64,000 nucleotides of DNA from Streptomyces viridochromogenes DSM 40736 (GCF_000158955.1 NZ_GG657757.1:6773834-6837833); one strand, 5' to 3'; positions 16,167-25,403 are shown, counted from the stretch's first letter. Translations and numbers: made by a program. The notes: generated by a model not told the origin, from the letters alone.

Positions 16167-17363
16167 TCACGAGAGTGAGGCGAGAACCGACAGCAGCCGG
16201 TCGATCTCCTCAACGGTGTTGTACACATGCAGACTCACCCGCACCGAACCGGTCTTCTCGCCCGCGTCGCCCTGGCAGTGGTTGTCCGAGCGGACCATGA
16301 AGCCGTGACTGAAGAGGACGAAGCCCAGATCGCCCGACTCGACGGCGCGGTGCCGCAGGGTCACGATGCCCCGGCGCCGCTGCACGGTCGAGTCGGCGGC
16401 CAGGCTGAGCGGGCAGCCGAGCACCTCGTAGGCGTCCAGGCGCCGCAGTCCGTCGGTGAGCCGGGCCGCCAGACCGGCCGTCCAGCGCTCGATCCGCTCG
16501 ACACCTGCGGCGTCCAGCCAGTCCAGAGCCGCTTCCAGCGAGGCGATGCCCACGGTGTTCGGAGTGCCGCTCCACCCACCGGGCACGAAGGCCGGTCCCC
16601 GTTCCTGCCGGGCCCACACCGCCCCGGAGCCGGGCAGGGCCAGCGCCTTGTGCCCGGAGAAGACGACGAAGTCGACGTCCAACTCGGCCACCGACACCGG
16701 CAGATGGCCGACACTCTGCGCCGCGTCCAGACAGATGACCGCGTCCGGTCCGACCGCCCCGCGGATGCGGTGCACGTTCATGTCACCGCCGTAGACGTGG
16801 TGCACATGGGTCGCGGCGACGAACCGGGTACGCGGCCCGGCCCGTTCGGCCAGCGCCCGGTGGTCGTAGTCCCCGGAACCGCTCTGGTACGGCATCGGCA
16901 CCACCCGGACGCGCACGCCCGCACCGGCGAGCAGCCGCTGGGCCTCCAGCCAGGGCTCGATGTTGGCCCGGTGGTCGGCGTCCGGTACGACGATCTCGTC
17001 GCCGTCGCGCAGGAACCCCGGCAGCCAGTCGCGGGCGATCGTGCGCAGCCCCTCGGTCGCGCCGCTGGTGAAGTGCACGGCGGAGCGCTCGGGCCGGTCG
17101 TCCCCGAGGAACCGGGCGACGCGCTCACGGGTCCGCTCGACCAGCTCCGTGGTCCGGTTGGCCCAGGTGTAGGTGCCGCGCGCGGAGTTGGCGTTGCCGG
17201 TGGTGAGATACGTCTGCACGGCGTCCAGAACGGCCCGCGGCTTCTGCGCCGTCGCCGCGCTGTCCAGGTACGCCAGCTCCGGGTGCCCGGTGATGATGGG
17301 GAACTGGGCGCGCAGCGCCTGCTGCCACGGGTGGAGGCCGTCGCGGACGGCCGGTGCGGTCAT
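16167..17363 (-). CDS. SufS-like class V aminotransferase/cysteine desulfurase
   Basis: A 398-residue PLP enzyme. It has the SufS-type N-terminus (FPIITGHPELAYLDSAATAQKP), the substrate loop NANSARGTYTWANRT, the PLP pyrimidine partner in CLDAAQSVGHLPV and the Schiff-base Lys in VVFSGHKALALPG. A Cys in RSDNHCQ corresponds to the SufS nucleophile, so sulfur abstraction from cysteine is possible. It starts five bases after the stop of the cysteine synthase-rhodanese gene and is the last of a three-gene PLP operon. Because general Suf genes are not adjacent, a dedicated role in a small pathway is more likely than Fe-S assembly. Confidence 0.8.
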   Translation of the reverse strand: MTAPAVRDGLHPWQQALRAQFPIITGHPELAYLDSAATAQKPRAVLDAVQTYLTTGNANSARGTYTWANRTTELVERTRERVARFLGDDRPERSAVHFTSGATEGLRTIARDWLPGFLRDGDEIVVPDADHRANIEPWLEAQRLLAGAGVRVRVVPMPYQSGSGDYDHRALAERAGPRTRFVAATHVHHVYGGDMNVHRIRGAVGPDAVICLDAAQSVGHLPVSVAELDVDFVVFSGHKALALPGSGAVWARQERGPAFVPGGWSGTPNTVGIASLEAALDWLDAAGVERIERWTAGLAARLTDGLRRLDAYEVLGCPLSLAADSTVQRRRGIVTLRHRAVESGDLGFVLFSHGFMVRSDNHCQGDAGEKTGSVRVSLHVYNTVEEIDRLLSVLASLS

Positions 17364-17368
17364 GCCGG

Positions 17369-18688
17369 TCAGTCCCGCACCAGGGGCGCGCCCGCGTCCC
17401 GCCAGGCGATGATGCCGCCGGCCAGACTGCGCACCTCCGGGTGGCCCATCCGGGTCAGCAGCGCCGCGTACCGGGCGGACTGCTCGCCCACCGGGCAGGC
17501 CAGCAGCACGGGCGTGCGCCGGCTGAAGGGCAGCCCGCCCCGCAGGAGTTCCAAGAACAGCTCGTCGACGATGTTGACCGACCCGTCGATGTGCAGCGCC
17601 GCGTACGCGAAGGGGCTGCGCAGGTCGACCACGAGCGGCCGGCCGGTGTCGATCCACCGCCGGGCTTCGGCCACGGTGACCGACGGCGCCCCGGCGACCT
17701 CGGCGTCGGTCAGGTCGGCGGGCGAGTTCTTCCGGGGCGGCCTGCCCAGCAGATCGGGCCGCCGCTGCCGGACGTAGCTCAGATAGCTCTCCACCCGGTC
17801 GCAGACGATGAACACCGCGGTCCGGCGCCCGGCCGACTCCTCGTCCAGCGCCCGCAGATGGCGGACGGCCCCGAAGTAGGCGGCGCCGCCGGTGGGCCCG
17901 CCCAGGATGCCGCAGCGGCGGTTCAGGGTCAGCATCCCCTCGATCGCCTCGTCGGCGGTCACCGACTCCATCGTGTCGTACGTCTCCGGGTCGAACAGGC
18001 CGACCTCCTGCACCTCGTCGATGGTGCGGATCCCGGGGATGAAGTCGGACTTGGCAGCGACCAGACCGAGCACCCGCACCGAGGGGTTCTCCTCGCGCAG
18101 CGCGCGGGCCACGCCCGTGGAGGAACCCGCCGTCCCCACGCACGCCACGAACCAGTCCGGCACCCGGCCGTCCAGGTCCTTGACGATCTCCGGCCCGGTG
18201 CCGGTGAGATGCGCCTCGGTGTTGCGCGGGTTGAAGTACTGGTCGGTGTGCAGATAGGTGCCGCCGGAGGCGGACAGGGTGCGGTGGAAGAGGGTCAGCG
18301 GATCGTCCGTCGCGCTCGGGTCCAGGCACTCGCTCTGACCCGGCAACTCCTCGATCTCCGCGCCGAGCAGCAGCAGGAGGTCCTTGATCTCCGGCACCCG
18401 CATCCGGTTGGTGACGCTTCTGAAGCCCAGGCCGTGCATGCCGGCGACGACCGCCAGCGCCTTCGCCGTGTTGCCGCTGGACAGCTCCACGACCTGGCTG
18501 TCGTGTTCGACCGCGTCGGCCAGCAGTGGGCGGGCCATGTTCCAGGCCGCACGGTCCTTGACCGAGCCCCACGGGTTGAGCATCTCCAGCTTGGCGAACA
18601 GGTCGATGTTCCGCAGCCCGTGCACGGCCGGGTCGATGCGCACCAGTGGCGTGTTGCCGATCGCCTCCGTGATGCTGTCGTACCTCAC
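17369..18688 (-). CDS. Cysteine synthase-like PLP enzyme fused to a rhodanese domain
   Basis: A 439-residue fusion. Residues 1-310 are a fold-type II PLP enzyme: TPLVRIDP, the Schiff-base Lys in NPWGSVKDRAAWNMA, the SSGNT loop (usually STGN) and GTAGSSTGVARAL. Residues about 340-439 are a rhodanese domain with the persulfide loop ACPVGEQSARY, its Cys intact. The GTG start overlaps the upstream decarboxylase-like gene by GTGA. The fusion suggests that sulfur is carried as a persulfide on the rhodanese Cys and used in, or released by, a beta-replacement reaction. Substrates such as O-acetylserine or O-phosphoserine are only guesses. Confidence 0.82.
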   Translation of the reverse strand: MRYDSITEAIGNTPLVRIDPAVHGLRNIDLFAKLEMLNPWGSVKDRAAWNMARPLLADAVEHDSQVVELSSGNTAKALAVVAGMHGLGFRSVTNRMRVPEIKDLLLLLGAEIEELPGQSECLDPSATDDPLTLFHRTLSASGGTYLHTDQYFNPRNTEAHLTGTGPEIVKDLDGRVPDWFVACVGTAGSSTGVARALREENPSVRVLGLVAAKSDFIPGIRTIDEVQEVGLFDPETYDTMESVTADEAIEGMLTLNRRCGILGGPTGGAAYFGAVRHLRALDEESAGRRTAVFIVCDRVESYLSYVRQRRPDLLGRPPRKNSPADLTDAEVAGAPSVTVAEARRWIDTGRPLVVDLRSPFAYAALHIDGSVNIVDELFLELLRGGLPFSRRTPVLLACPVGEQSARYAALLTRMGHPEVRSLAGGIIAWRDAGAPLVRD

Positions 18689-20151
18689 TGGGCTCCCCCC
18701 GAGGGCGTGGTCGGCCAGAACTGTTCGTCGAGGCACCAGCGCCACACGTCCCCGTCCTGCCAGGCGGCCGCCTTGCGGGCGGCGGGCTGGTACTGGGCGC
18801 GCGTGGCGTGGAAGTCCATGGCGTAGCCCGCGGTGTTGGCGAAGGCGAGCAGGTCACCGGGATCCGGGCGGCGCGGCAGGAACACCGTGCGCCGGGTGAT
18901 GAGGTCGGTCTCCAGGCAGAGACCGCCGAAGAGGTGCACGGCGACGGGCCCCTCACCCGGCCCGGCTCCGCTTCTGGGGACGACGACCGGGTCCATCAGC
19001 ACTCCGTGGTCCTCCAGGGCGATGTCGTCCGCCTTCGCGGCCAGCCGTACGAGCAGTTCCCCACCGGGTTCCGGGCCGCGGACCTCCAGGACCCGCGCCA
19101 GGCTGAGTCCGCACTGGTCCAGCAGGGCCCGGCCGGGCTCGGTGTGCAGGTCGTACAGGTGCTCCAGCAGCACCGCGGCCAGCGGGCGTCCGCCCAGCGA
19201 GGCGGCGGGCTGGGCCAGCAGATCGTCCAGGTAGGCGGCGCCGGCGACCGAGCGGTGGGCGGGGTAGAGGCCCAGCGTGCCGCGCAGGGTGCCGGACTCG
19301 TCGCGCAGCCCGTAGCCGTGACCACCCCACGTCAGGGGCGGGCGCCGGCCCAGCACGGCGGAGGTGAGCGCGCTCGTGTACGCCTCCCACTGCTCCCGTT
19401 CGGCGAGGTAGCTGACGCCGAACCCGCCGCCGACGTCCACGGCCCGGGGCCGTAACCCCCGGCTCCGGCAGGCCTCCAGGGCGGCCAGGGACCCTTCCAG
19501 GGCGGTCGCCTTCTCCGCGATGCCAGTGGTGTCCAGGTGGTAGCCGACGCCTGTCAGCTCGACCGCGTCCCCGTGCCGCTCGACCGACTTCAGCAGGGTG
19601 TCCAACTCCCTCACGGGCGTACCGAACCGGCTGCGACGGCTCAGCACCTTGACCCCCGACGCCTCGAACCCCGACAGCCGCAGCAGCACCCGCACCGGGG
19701 CGAGCCCGAACGTGCGCACCAGGGAGGCCAGTTGGTCCAGCTCGTCGGTCCCGTCCACGCTGACGGTCACGCCCGTACGGGCCGCGAGCCACAGGAACTC
19801 GGGGTTCTTCGGCCCCGTGGCCGTGATCCGGTCGGCGGTGAAACCGGCCCCGAGGGCGTGCTGCAACTCGCCCAGCGACGCGACGTCGACGCCCGCGTCC
19901 GTGGCGGCGAGGCGCCGCAGCAACGCGCTGGACCGGTTGGCCTTGTGGGCGTAGAAGACCTGGCCCGACAGGTGGTGCGCGCGGTACACCGACCGGAACC
20001 GCTCCAGGTTCTCCGCGATCTGGTCCGGCACCACGACGTGCAGGGGCGAGCCGAGCGCGTCGGTGAGCGAGTGCAGTGTCCCGGCCGCCGCCAGGAGCGA
20101 CCTGAGCCGTGGTTCCAGCCGGGGTTCCAGATACAAGGGCCGGCCGTCCAT
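18685..20151 (-). CDS. Y4yA-type PLP-dependent decarboxylase/racemase (fold III)
   Basis: A 488-residue protein with an alanine racemase/ornithine-diaminopimelate decarboxylase type barrel. The PLP Lys is in VFYAHKANRSSALLRRLA, the glycine loop is VDVGGGFGVSY and the C-terminal beta domain carries GGLCLETDLITRR. The region between the barrel and the end is longer than in LysA and fits the Y4yA family. ATG 20151 follows GGGAGGGAGC. It is the first gene of the operon with the cysteine synthase-rhodanese and SufS-like enzymes. Its reaction is unknown; decarboxylation of an amino acid built by the next enzyme is a reasonable hypothesis. Confidence 0.78.
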   Translation of the reverse strand: MDGRPLYLEPRLEPRLRSLLAAAGTLHSLTDALGSPLHVVVPDQIAENLERFRSVYRAHHLSGQVFYAHKANRSSALLRRLAATDAGVDVASLGELQHALGAGFTADRITATGPKNPEFLWLAARTGVTVSVDGTDELDQLASLVRTFGLAPVRVLLRLSGFEASGVKVLSRRSRFGTPVRELDTLLKSVERHGDAVELTGVGYHLDTTGIAEKATALEGSLAALEACRSRGLRPRAVDVGGGFGVSYLAEREQWEAYTSALTSAVLGRRPPLTWGGHGYGLRDESGTLRGTLGLYPAHRSVAGAAYLDDLLAQPAASLGGRPLAAVLLEHLYDLHTEPGRALLDQCGLSLARVLEVRGPEPGGELLVRLAAKADDIALEDHGVLMDPVVVPRSGAGPGEGPVAVHLFGGLCLETDLITRRTVFLPRRPDPGDLLAFANTAGYAMDFHATRAQYQPAARKAAAWQDGDVWRWCLDEQFWPTTPSGGAQ

Positions 20152-20626
20152 GCGTGCTCCCTCCCCTGAAGCCGCTGCGCCCGGCATCCGGGCACGTCCG
20201 ACACTCCCCGCGTTTCGCCGTATAGCCCCTATCCATTCTTCGGTCGCTTTACGCCCTGTATCGCCCAGGGAAGGCCGCCCGGCATGCGCCTCTCCCGCCC
20301 GGGGTACCCCGCACATCCGTCCGGCCGTGTACGCGCGGCCGTGTAGGAGGAGGGACGGGACTGTACATGTCCAGGGCCCGCAGACGTCCTGATCGGGCTA
20401 CGTCCCCGACCTGGACCGGGACATCCGCGCCCCGCTCCTCGCCGCCGGCCACGGCCCCGCCGCGATCGCCGCTCTCGGCGAGGGCCTCGACCCGCGGTAG
20501 CGGGCCCGTGACAATCGGGACGGATCCGTAGCAGGCCCGCAGGGCAACGGATGCGGCCGGTGGCGGGTCGTACGGGGGGCAAGGGCAGCAGCCCGCGGAC
20601 CCGACCGGGAAAGCCGGGGGAAACCA
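20152..20626. other. 475-base gap between divergent genes
   Basis: The gap must hold promoters for the PLP operon and the secreted protein. I find no strong -35/-10 pair. From 20393 to 20500 there is a 35-codon coding-like stretch (see separate entry), closed by the weak hairpin CCCGC-GGTA-GCGGG (20491-20504). The rest shows no coding signal I can support. Confidence 0.4.
20393..20500 (+). pseudogene. Possible gene remnant (C-terminal fragment)
   Basis: After a TGA at 20390, the frame reads YVPDLDRDIRAPLLAAGHGP then AAIAALGEGLDPR and a TAG. It has a natural protein-like composition and Streptomyces codon use but no start codon or ribosome site. It looks like the tail of a lost gene; I do not recognise the family. 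It could also be chance. Confidence 0.2.
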
Positions 20627-21259
20627 ATGGGGGAGACCATGAAGATCCGTAACCGAGGCATCCGTACGACCGTGGCCGCGCTGGCGGCCGTCGCCGGTGT
20701 CGCCGCAGCCGCCGTGCCGGCCGTCGCGGCCACCGCACCGGCCTCCGACACGCCCCGGTTCCTGGAGCCGACCGAGCTGCCGCCGCACCCGACCTCGCCC
20801 TGGTACGCCGGTCCGGTCGCCGCCGGCCAGCCCGACCCGCTGCCGATGTGCGTGGGTGACGCGCTGCCGTCCATCACCACGCACCGGGAGTACTGGACGG
20901 AGTACGACACGAACGCCCAGCAGCTCACGGTCGAGGGACGCAGCGAGCAGTGGGCGAAGGACTTCGCGGCACTGCTGCGCAAGGACCTCGCCGGCTGCGC
21001 GAAGAAGCTGATGCAGCAGGACCCCGACATCACGGCGACGCAGAAGTACTACGGCAAGCTGAACGTCGAGGAGGGCGCCGACGTCTACGGCATCCACACC
21101 GCCTCCACCTGGGGCTCCTCCGACATCGGCCTCTTCTCGGTCGGCCGCGACGGCGCGACCGTGACCATCGTCCGCTGGAGCCAGATGGGCGATTTCCAGC
21201 ACGCCCAGGTGGCGGACTTCAAGGCCACGACGGTGACGGCGGTGAACAAGCTGTACTGA
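20627..21259 (+). CDS. Secreted or lipoprotein-like protein of unknown function
   Basis: A 210-residue protein with a Sec signal (MKIRNRGIRT then TVAALAAVAGVAAAAVPAVA) cleaved after Ala. The mature part has two Cys residues (LPMCVGDAL, LAGCAKKL) that may form a disulfide, and a C-terminal alpha/beta region GRDGATVTIVRWSQMGDFQH. This loosely recalls PknH-type extracellular sensor domains. ATG 20627 has GGGGGA five bases upstream; ATG 20639 is an alternative that gives a cleaner signal peptide. It converges with the DUF488 gene four bases away. Confidence 0.6.
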   Translation: MGETMKIRNRGIRTTVAALAAVAGVAAAAVPAVAATAPASDTPRFLEPTELPPHPTSPWYAGPVAAGQPDPLPMCVGDALPSITTHREYWTEYDTNAQQLTVEGRSEQWAKDFAALLRKDLAGCAKKLMQQDPDITATQKYYGKLNVEEGADVYGIHTASTWGSSDIGLFSVGRDGATVTIVRWSQMGDFQHAQVADFKATTVTAVNKLY

Positions 21260-21263
21260 CGGC

Positions 21264-21809
21264 TCAGCCCCCGGGCGGCTCGGTGGGGGCGTCGTACACG
21301 AGGAGCCCGTCGTCGCGAAGACGGGCTCCCGGTGTCGGCGGGTGGGCGCTCAGACGGCCGTCGTGCATGAGGTGCAGGGCGGGCACACCGCGGGCGAGCA
21401 CGGCGAAGTCGGCGATCAGACGGCGGTGACAGCGCCACCAGACCGCCTCGCTGCACATCACGGCGGTGCGCGCGTGCACCGCCTCCCGCAGCAACCGGTC
21501 CATGGCCGCGACGAACTCGGGGGACCGGGTGTGTGCGGCGTAGCCGCGGAAGGACTCGTTGCGCCACACGACGTCCGGACTGTCCGCGGGCAGCGCGCGG
21601 AACCCGCCGAGGGCGGGTTCCCACCGATAGGCGATGCCGGTCGCCGGCATCCACTCGGCGAGCCGCTCCCGCAGCAGATCGGGATTCCGGCGGCTCCCGG
21701 GAGCGGTCCGCACGTCCACGACGGCCGCGACACCGGCCTGCCGCAGCAGCTCGGTGATGGGCTCCCGGCCGGCGGTGCTGTGCCCGAAGGTCAGCAGTCG
21801 TACGTCCAC
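21264..21809 (-). CDS. DUF488 family protein
   Basis: About 181 residues beginning VDVRLLTFGHSTAGREPITE. LTFGHS, VVDVRTAPGSRRNP and the Cys-containing AVMCSEAVWWRCHRRLIADF are the DUF488 hallmarks. The family is cytosolic and of unclear role. The GTG at 21809 directly before the first conserved strand is favoured; in-frame extension to 21980 would overlap the neighbouring gene's end and has no family counterpart. There is no strong ribosome site. Confidence 0.8.
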   Translation of the reverse strand: MDVRLLTFGHSTAGREPITELLRQAGVAAVVDVRTAPGSRRNPDLLRERLAEWMPATGIAYRWEPALGGFRALPADSPDVVWRNESFRGYAAHTRSPEFVAAMDRLLREAVHARTAVMCSEAVWWRCHRRLIADFAVLARGVPALHLMHDGRLSAHPPTPGARLRDDGLLVYDAPTEPPGG

Positions 21810-21921
21810 GAGGTGCCGACTTTCCCGTTCCGGGGGACGCACACTTTCGGTTGTTGCACGATCACGCGAGAGAGCGCATCGGTGCACTTTCAGTCGAGGG
21901 GCTGCCGCCCGAACCCCCACG

Positions 21922-23595
21922 TCATGCGTCGACAGGGAGCGCATCTGCGCCGCTCCCCGGGATTCCGATGACCTCGACACTCACCCCTCGTGCGGCCAGG
22001 GCCTTCGCGGTCTGGGCGATGGTGATCTGGGAAAAGCCGAAGACGGAGTCCGGGATCAGGTTCTCGCGGTTCTTGAGGAGCATGGCCAGGACGATCCGCT
22101 TGGGCGTGAAGTCGTCCGGGAGGACGAGTTCGCCCCGGCTGAGCCGGGCCACCTTCGCGGTGAACTCCGCACGGACCCGGGCGGACTCCTGGAGCAGCTC
22201 GACCGCCACCCTGGCCTGGTTGAACAGGTGACTCAGCGGACCGGAACCGCCCGCGCGCTTGACGAGGACGAGCGTGCCGTCGGGCATGAGCAGGTCGCAG
22301 ATCTCGACCTGGTCCCTCGCACGGAGCGGATTGGCGACGTTCCTGGTGTCGAGGCAGAGCCAGTCGGTCCGCTCCTCGTCGGCCACCCTGTTGTTGTAGG
22401 CGTTCTCGGACTCACCGTCGATCCATGCGGGGAGGGAGACGGAGGGCGACGGCGGGAACAGCGCCGCCACGGCAGACCGGCACTCGTCCACGTAGGCCGA
22501 CCCGGCCTCGTACCACTCACCGTCCATCAGAAAGAAGCGTCTGGGGCCCAGGGAGATCCCGGCCTCCAGCCAGGTCAGCGCGCTGGTGACGGCGAGCGCG
22601 TGGGCCACACCGGCTCGACGATCCCTGGCAAGGGTCACGGCTCCCTCACGCAGCGCCTGGAGACGTGCGCCGGGCGGTGCGAGGCGGGCCCGGGTGAGGA
22701 CGTAGTCGAGGTCGAAGTCGTCGGAGCGCAGGGCACCGGGGCTGTTGATCCGCGTCAGGTACGTGGTCGCCTCCGCGTAAGCAGCATGGTGTTCGGACGG
22801 GACGGAGACGGAGATCCGTCCGTCGGCGGGACGCCCGAGGAGGTCGTCCAGGGCCTGGTCGAGCACGCCGAGGGCGGCCGTGTCCTCGACCGGCACGATG
22901 TGGTCGACGAACTCCAGCTCCTGGTGAGGGAAGTCCTCGCGGCAGATTCTGGCGATGGCCCGCAGGTCGGAGAGGAGCGCCTCGGGTTCGACCCCGAGGG
23001 CGATTCTCAGCCCGCACCCGCCCTGGGCGCTGACGGCCTTTCCGCGGGTGTACCGCGACCGGGTGAGCGGCAGGTCGTCGAGGTAGCCGCCCAGGCTGCG
23101 CACGATGCGCGAGTGGTCACGGATGCCGAGCAGCGGGACCGGGGCGCCGCCCGGCACCAGGGAGATGTCGGTGCGCGCCTGCCCGAGGGACCGGGAGACC
23201 GCGCCACGGATCAGGTTGGGGTCCATCTGCCGGACGGCGAAGGAGAGACCGAAGCGCTTGTCCTTGAGGTGGTCGGGGATCAGCCGGTAGCCCTGGTCAC
23301 AGCCGATGGCGTACACCGTGCCGTCCACGGCGAGCAGGAGTACGGCGGCGGTGCGCCGGACGCCTTCGGTGACCGTGATTCCGGTGGTGCGCGCCATGAG
23401 GGCGCACCAGGGGGCCTCGGCGATCTCCATGCCGCAGGTGACGTAGACGGCCGGGACCCCGAGCGCATCGGGTAAATGCGGGTCGGCGCCGAGCCTGTCC
23501 AGAAGTTCGAGGTCGAGGGCGTCCAGCATGGCCTCCTGGGTGGGGGCGACGGCGGACAGGCGGTAGACGGTGCGTACGGCGGTGTTCGATGCCAT
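21922..23595 (-). CDS. TIGR04141/DUF6119 sporadically distributed defence-island protein
   Basis: A 557-residue protein matching the TIGR04141 (DUF6119) pattern. It has TAAVLLLAVDGTVYAIGCDQGYRL, the run FGLSFAVRQMDPNLIRGAVS, VPLLGIRDHSRIVRSLGGYL and the later ALTWLEAG, FFLMDGEWYEAG and WLCLDTRNV segments. The family occurs patchily in defence islands and its activity is unknown. ATG 23595 follows GGAGG with a six-base gap. It is divergent from the N6-methylase gene and marks the left edge of the defence island. A TTGACA (complement of 23671-23676) in the shared gap is a likely -35. Confidence 0.8.
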   Translation of the reverse strand: MASNTAVRTVYRLSAVAPTQEAMLDALDLELLDRLGADPHLPDALGVPAVYVTCGMEIAEAPWCALMARTTGITVTEGVRRTAAVLLLAVDGTVYAIGCDQGYRLIPDHLKDKRFGLSFAVRQMDPNLIRGAVSRSLGQARTDISLVPGGAPVPLLGIRDHSRIVRSLGGYLDDLPLTRSRYTRGKAVSAQGGCGLRIALGVEPEALLSDLRAIARICREDFPHQELEFVDHIVPVEDTAALGVLDQALDDLLGRPADGRISVSVPSEHHAAYAEATTYLTRINSPGALRSDDFDLDYVLTRARLAPPGARLQALREGAVTLARDRRAGVAHALAVTSALTWLEAGISLGPRRFFLMDGEWYEAGSAYVDECRSAVAALFPPSPSVSLPAWIDGESENAYNNRVADEERTDWLCLDTRNVANPLRARDQVEICDLLMPDGTLVLVKRAGGSGPLSHLFNQARVAVELLQESARVRAEFTAKVARLSRGELVLPDDFTPKRIVLAMLLKNRENLIPDSVFGFSQITIAQTAKALAARGVSVEVIGIPGSGADALPVDA

Positions 23596-23667
23596 GGATG
23601 CCTCCGTGGGCGGCTGTGGTGCACGGGAAGTCCGAATACGCGATGGAGAGTGGCATCGTGCTGTGTA

Positions 23668-23678
23668 CGTTGTCAACG
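23668..23678. promoter_or_regulatory. Palindrome in the DUF6119/methylase divergent promoter
   Basis: CGTTGTCAACG is a perfect 11-bp palindrome whose complement contains a TTGACA -35 for the DUF6119 gene. It is an operator candidate for divergent control of the pair. It resembles, but does not equal, the TGTTG...TGTCAA sites at 30564 and 44474. Confidence 0.4.
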
Positions 23679-23723
23679 GAACACCCTCTAGAAGGTCTAC
23701 TGTGATCCGTGTACGCTGGGGCT

Positions 23724-25379
23724 ATGACAGACAACGCCGCTTCCTCGGTCGGCCCGCTGGTCACCGGTGCCGAGATCGCTCGGCTGGCCGGAGTCACCCG
23801 GGCCGCTGTCTCCAACTGGCGCCGGCGCTACGACGACTTCCCCGCGCCGGCGGGAGGCGGCGCGAACAGTCCGCTTTACGCCCTCGCCGAGGTCCAGGAC
23901 TGGCTGGACAGGCAGCGCAAGGGTCAGGAGGTCTCTCCCGAGGTCGAGTTGTGGCAGGCGCTGCGGACCACCTACGGAGATCAGATGGTCGCCGGCCTGG
24001 CCGCGGTCGCCGCCGCGCTGGCCGGGGAGTCCGAGCCGGCTCTGCCGGACGATGTCGCTGCCCGCGTGCGGCAGCTTGCCGAGACCGAGGCGCCCGTTGA
24101 TCTCGTAAACGGACTTACTGACCGGTTCATGGACTCTGCCCGCCGTGCTGGATCCGACCAGGTGACGTCCGAGCGTGTGGTGAGGGCTGTGTGCCACTTC
24201 GCCCCCGAGCTGCCGGTCGGCGCCACCGTGTTCGATCCCGCCTGTGGTATTGGGGTGCTGCTCCTGTCAGTCGCCTCCGAGAGCGGGGCGCGCTGCCGAG
24301 GCCAGGAGATGGATACCGACAGCGCCCGGTTTGCCCAGTTGCGTGCCGAACTTCTGGGCCGCTCCGAGGTGAGCGTCGTGGCAGGGGACTCCCTGCGCGC
24401 GGACGCATGGCCGGACCTCAGGGCGGATCTGATCGTCTGTGACCCGCCGGCAGGTGTGACGGAGTGGGGGAGAGAGCAGCTACTGCTCGACTCCCGCTGG
24501 GAACTGGGCACCCCCTCCAAGGCCGAAGGGGAACTCGCCTGGCTCCAGCACGCGTACGCGCACACCGCGCCCGGCGGCCAGGTCCTCATGGTCATGCCGG
24601 CCTCGGTCGCCTACCGCAAGGCAGGCCGCCGCATCCGGTCGGAACTCGTACGCCGGGGCATCGTGCGCCAAGTGGTCGCCCTGCCCCCGGGGACGGCGAC
24701 CTCGCACTCCCTGCCCGTCCATCTGTGGTGCCTACGGCGTCCCGAGAACACCTCGGGTACGGACACCCACCACACCGTGCGCATGGTCGACCTGACCGAC
24801 AACAACCCCGACGGAGACCTGGAACCCCGGGACGACCAGACCGCGGACGTACCGCTGATCGAACTCCTCGACGACACCGTCGACCTGACCCCCGGCAGCC
24901 ATCTGCGCTTCCGTCACCGTGACTACCCCGGTGAGTACGAGGCCCTGCGCAAGCAGTTGCAGGAGCAGGTACTCCGGCTCGCCGCCTTCCTGCCCGAGCT
25001 TGCTCCCGGCGGCGGGCCGGGCTCGCTGGACGGTGCCACCACGAGCGTCGCGGATCTCGCCCGTGCGGGACTTGTGGAGTACGACGGCCCGGAACCGGTC
25101 TCGGCCAGTGAGCAACTCGACACGGACTATCTCCAGGGCTTCCTGCGCAGCTCCGCCAACGCCCGCCGCTCCACCAGCACCAGCGGGACCTACCGTTTCG
25201 ACGCGCGGGGCTCGCGCGTCCCCCGCATGGACATCGAGGAGCAGCGCCGGTACGGCTCCGCGTTCCGGGCGCTGTCCGCGTTCGAGGAAGGGCTGCGCAA
25301 GCTCGACGAGCTGAGCCGGCAGCTCGCCGAGGTCGCCCGCGACGGACTCGCCACGGGAGCCCTGGCTCCTCAGGAGTGA
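23724..25379 (+). CDS. N6-adenine DNA methylase with N-terminal MerR-like HTH, variant motif IV
   Basis: A 551-residue protein. Residues about 13-62 form a MerR/DNA-binding wedge (VTGAEIARLAGVTRAAVSNWRRRY). The methylase domain has motif I FDPACGIGVLL (about 171) but motif IV reads VCDPPAGV (about 239) instead of NPPY/F. That keeps the two prolines but swaps Asn for Asp, as in DPPY-type enzymes. The C-terminus (LRKLDELSRQLAEVARDG) is helical, like an HsdM tail. No specificity subunit or nuclease is in the same operon. It lies between DUF6119 and the convergent UvrD gene. It may protect host DNA from the adjacent McrBC-type system or be a degenerate sensor. Confidence 0.75.
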   Translation: MTDNAASSVGPLVTGAEIARLAGVTRAAVSNWRRRYDDFPAPAGGGANSPLYALAEVQDWLDRQRKGQEVSPEVELWQALRTTYGDQMVAGLAAVAAALAGESEPALPDDVAARVRQLAETEAPVDLVNGLTDRFMDSARRAGSDQVTSERVVRAVCHFAPELPVGATVFDPACGIGVLLLSVASESGARCRGQEMDTDSARFAQLRAELLGRSEVSVVAGDSLRADAWPDLRADLIVCDPPAGVTEWGREQLLLDSRWELGTPSKAEGELAWLQHAYAHTAPGGQVLMVMPASVAYRKAGRRIRSELVRRGIVRQVVALPPGTATSHSLPVHLWCLRRPENTSGTDTHHTVRMVDLTDNNPDGDLEPRDDQTADVPLIELLDDTVDLTPGSHLRFRHRDYPGEYEALRKQLQEQVLRLAAFLPELAPGGGPGSLDGATTSVADLARAGLVEYDGPEPVSASEQLDTDYLQGFLRSSANARRSTSTSGTYRFDARGSRVPRMDIEEQRRYGSAFRALSAFEEGLRKLDELSRQLAEVARDGLATGALAPQE

Positions 25380-25403
25380 GGAGGAGGCGACCGCTCAGGC
25401 GGC

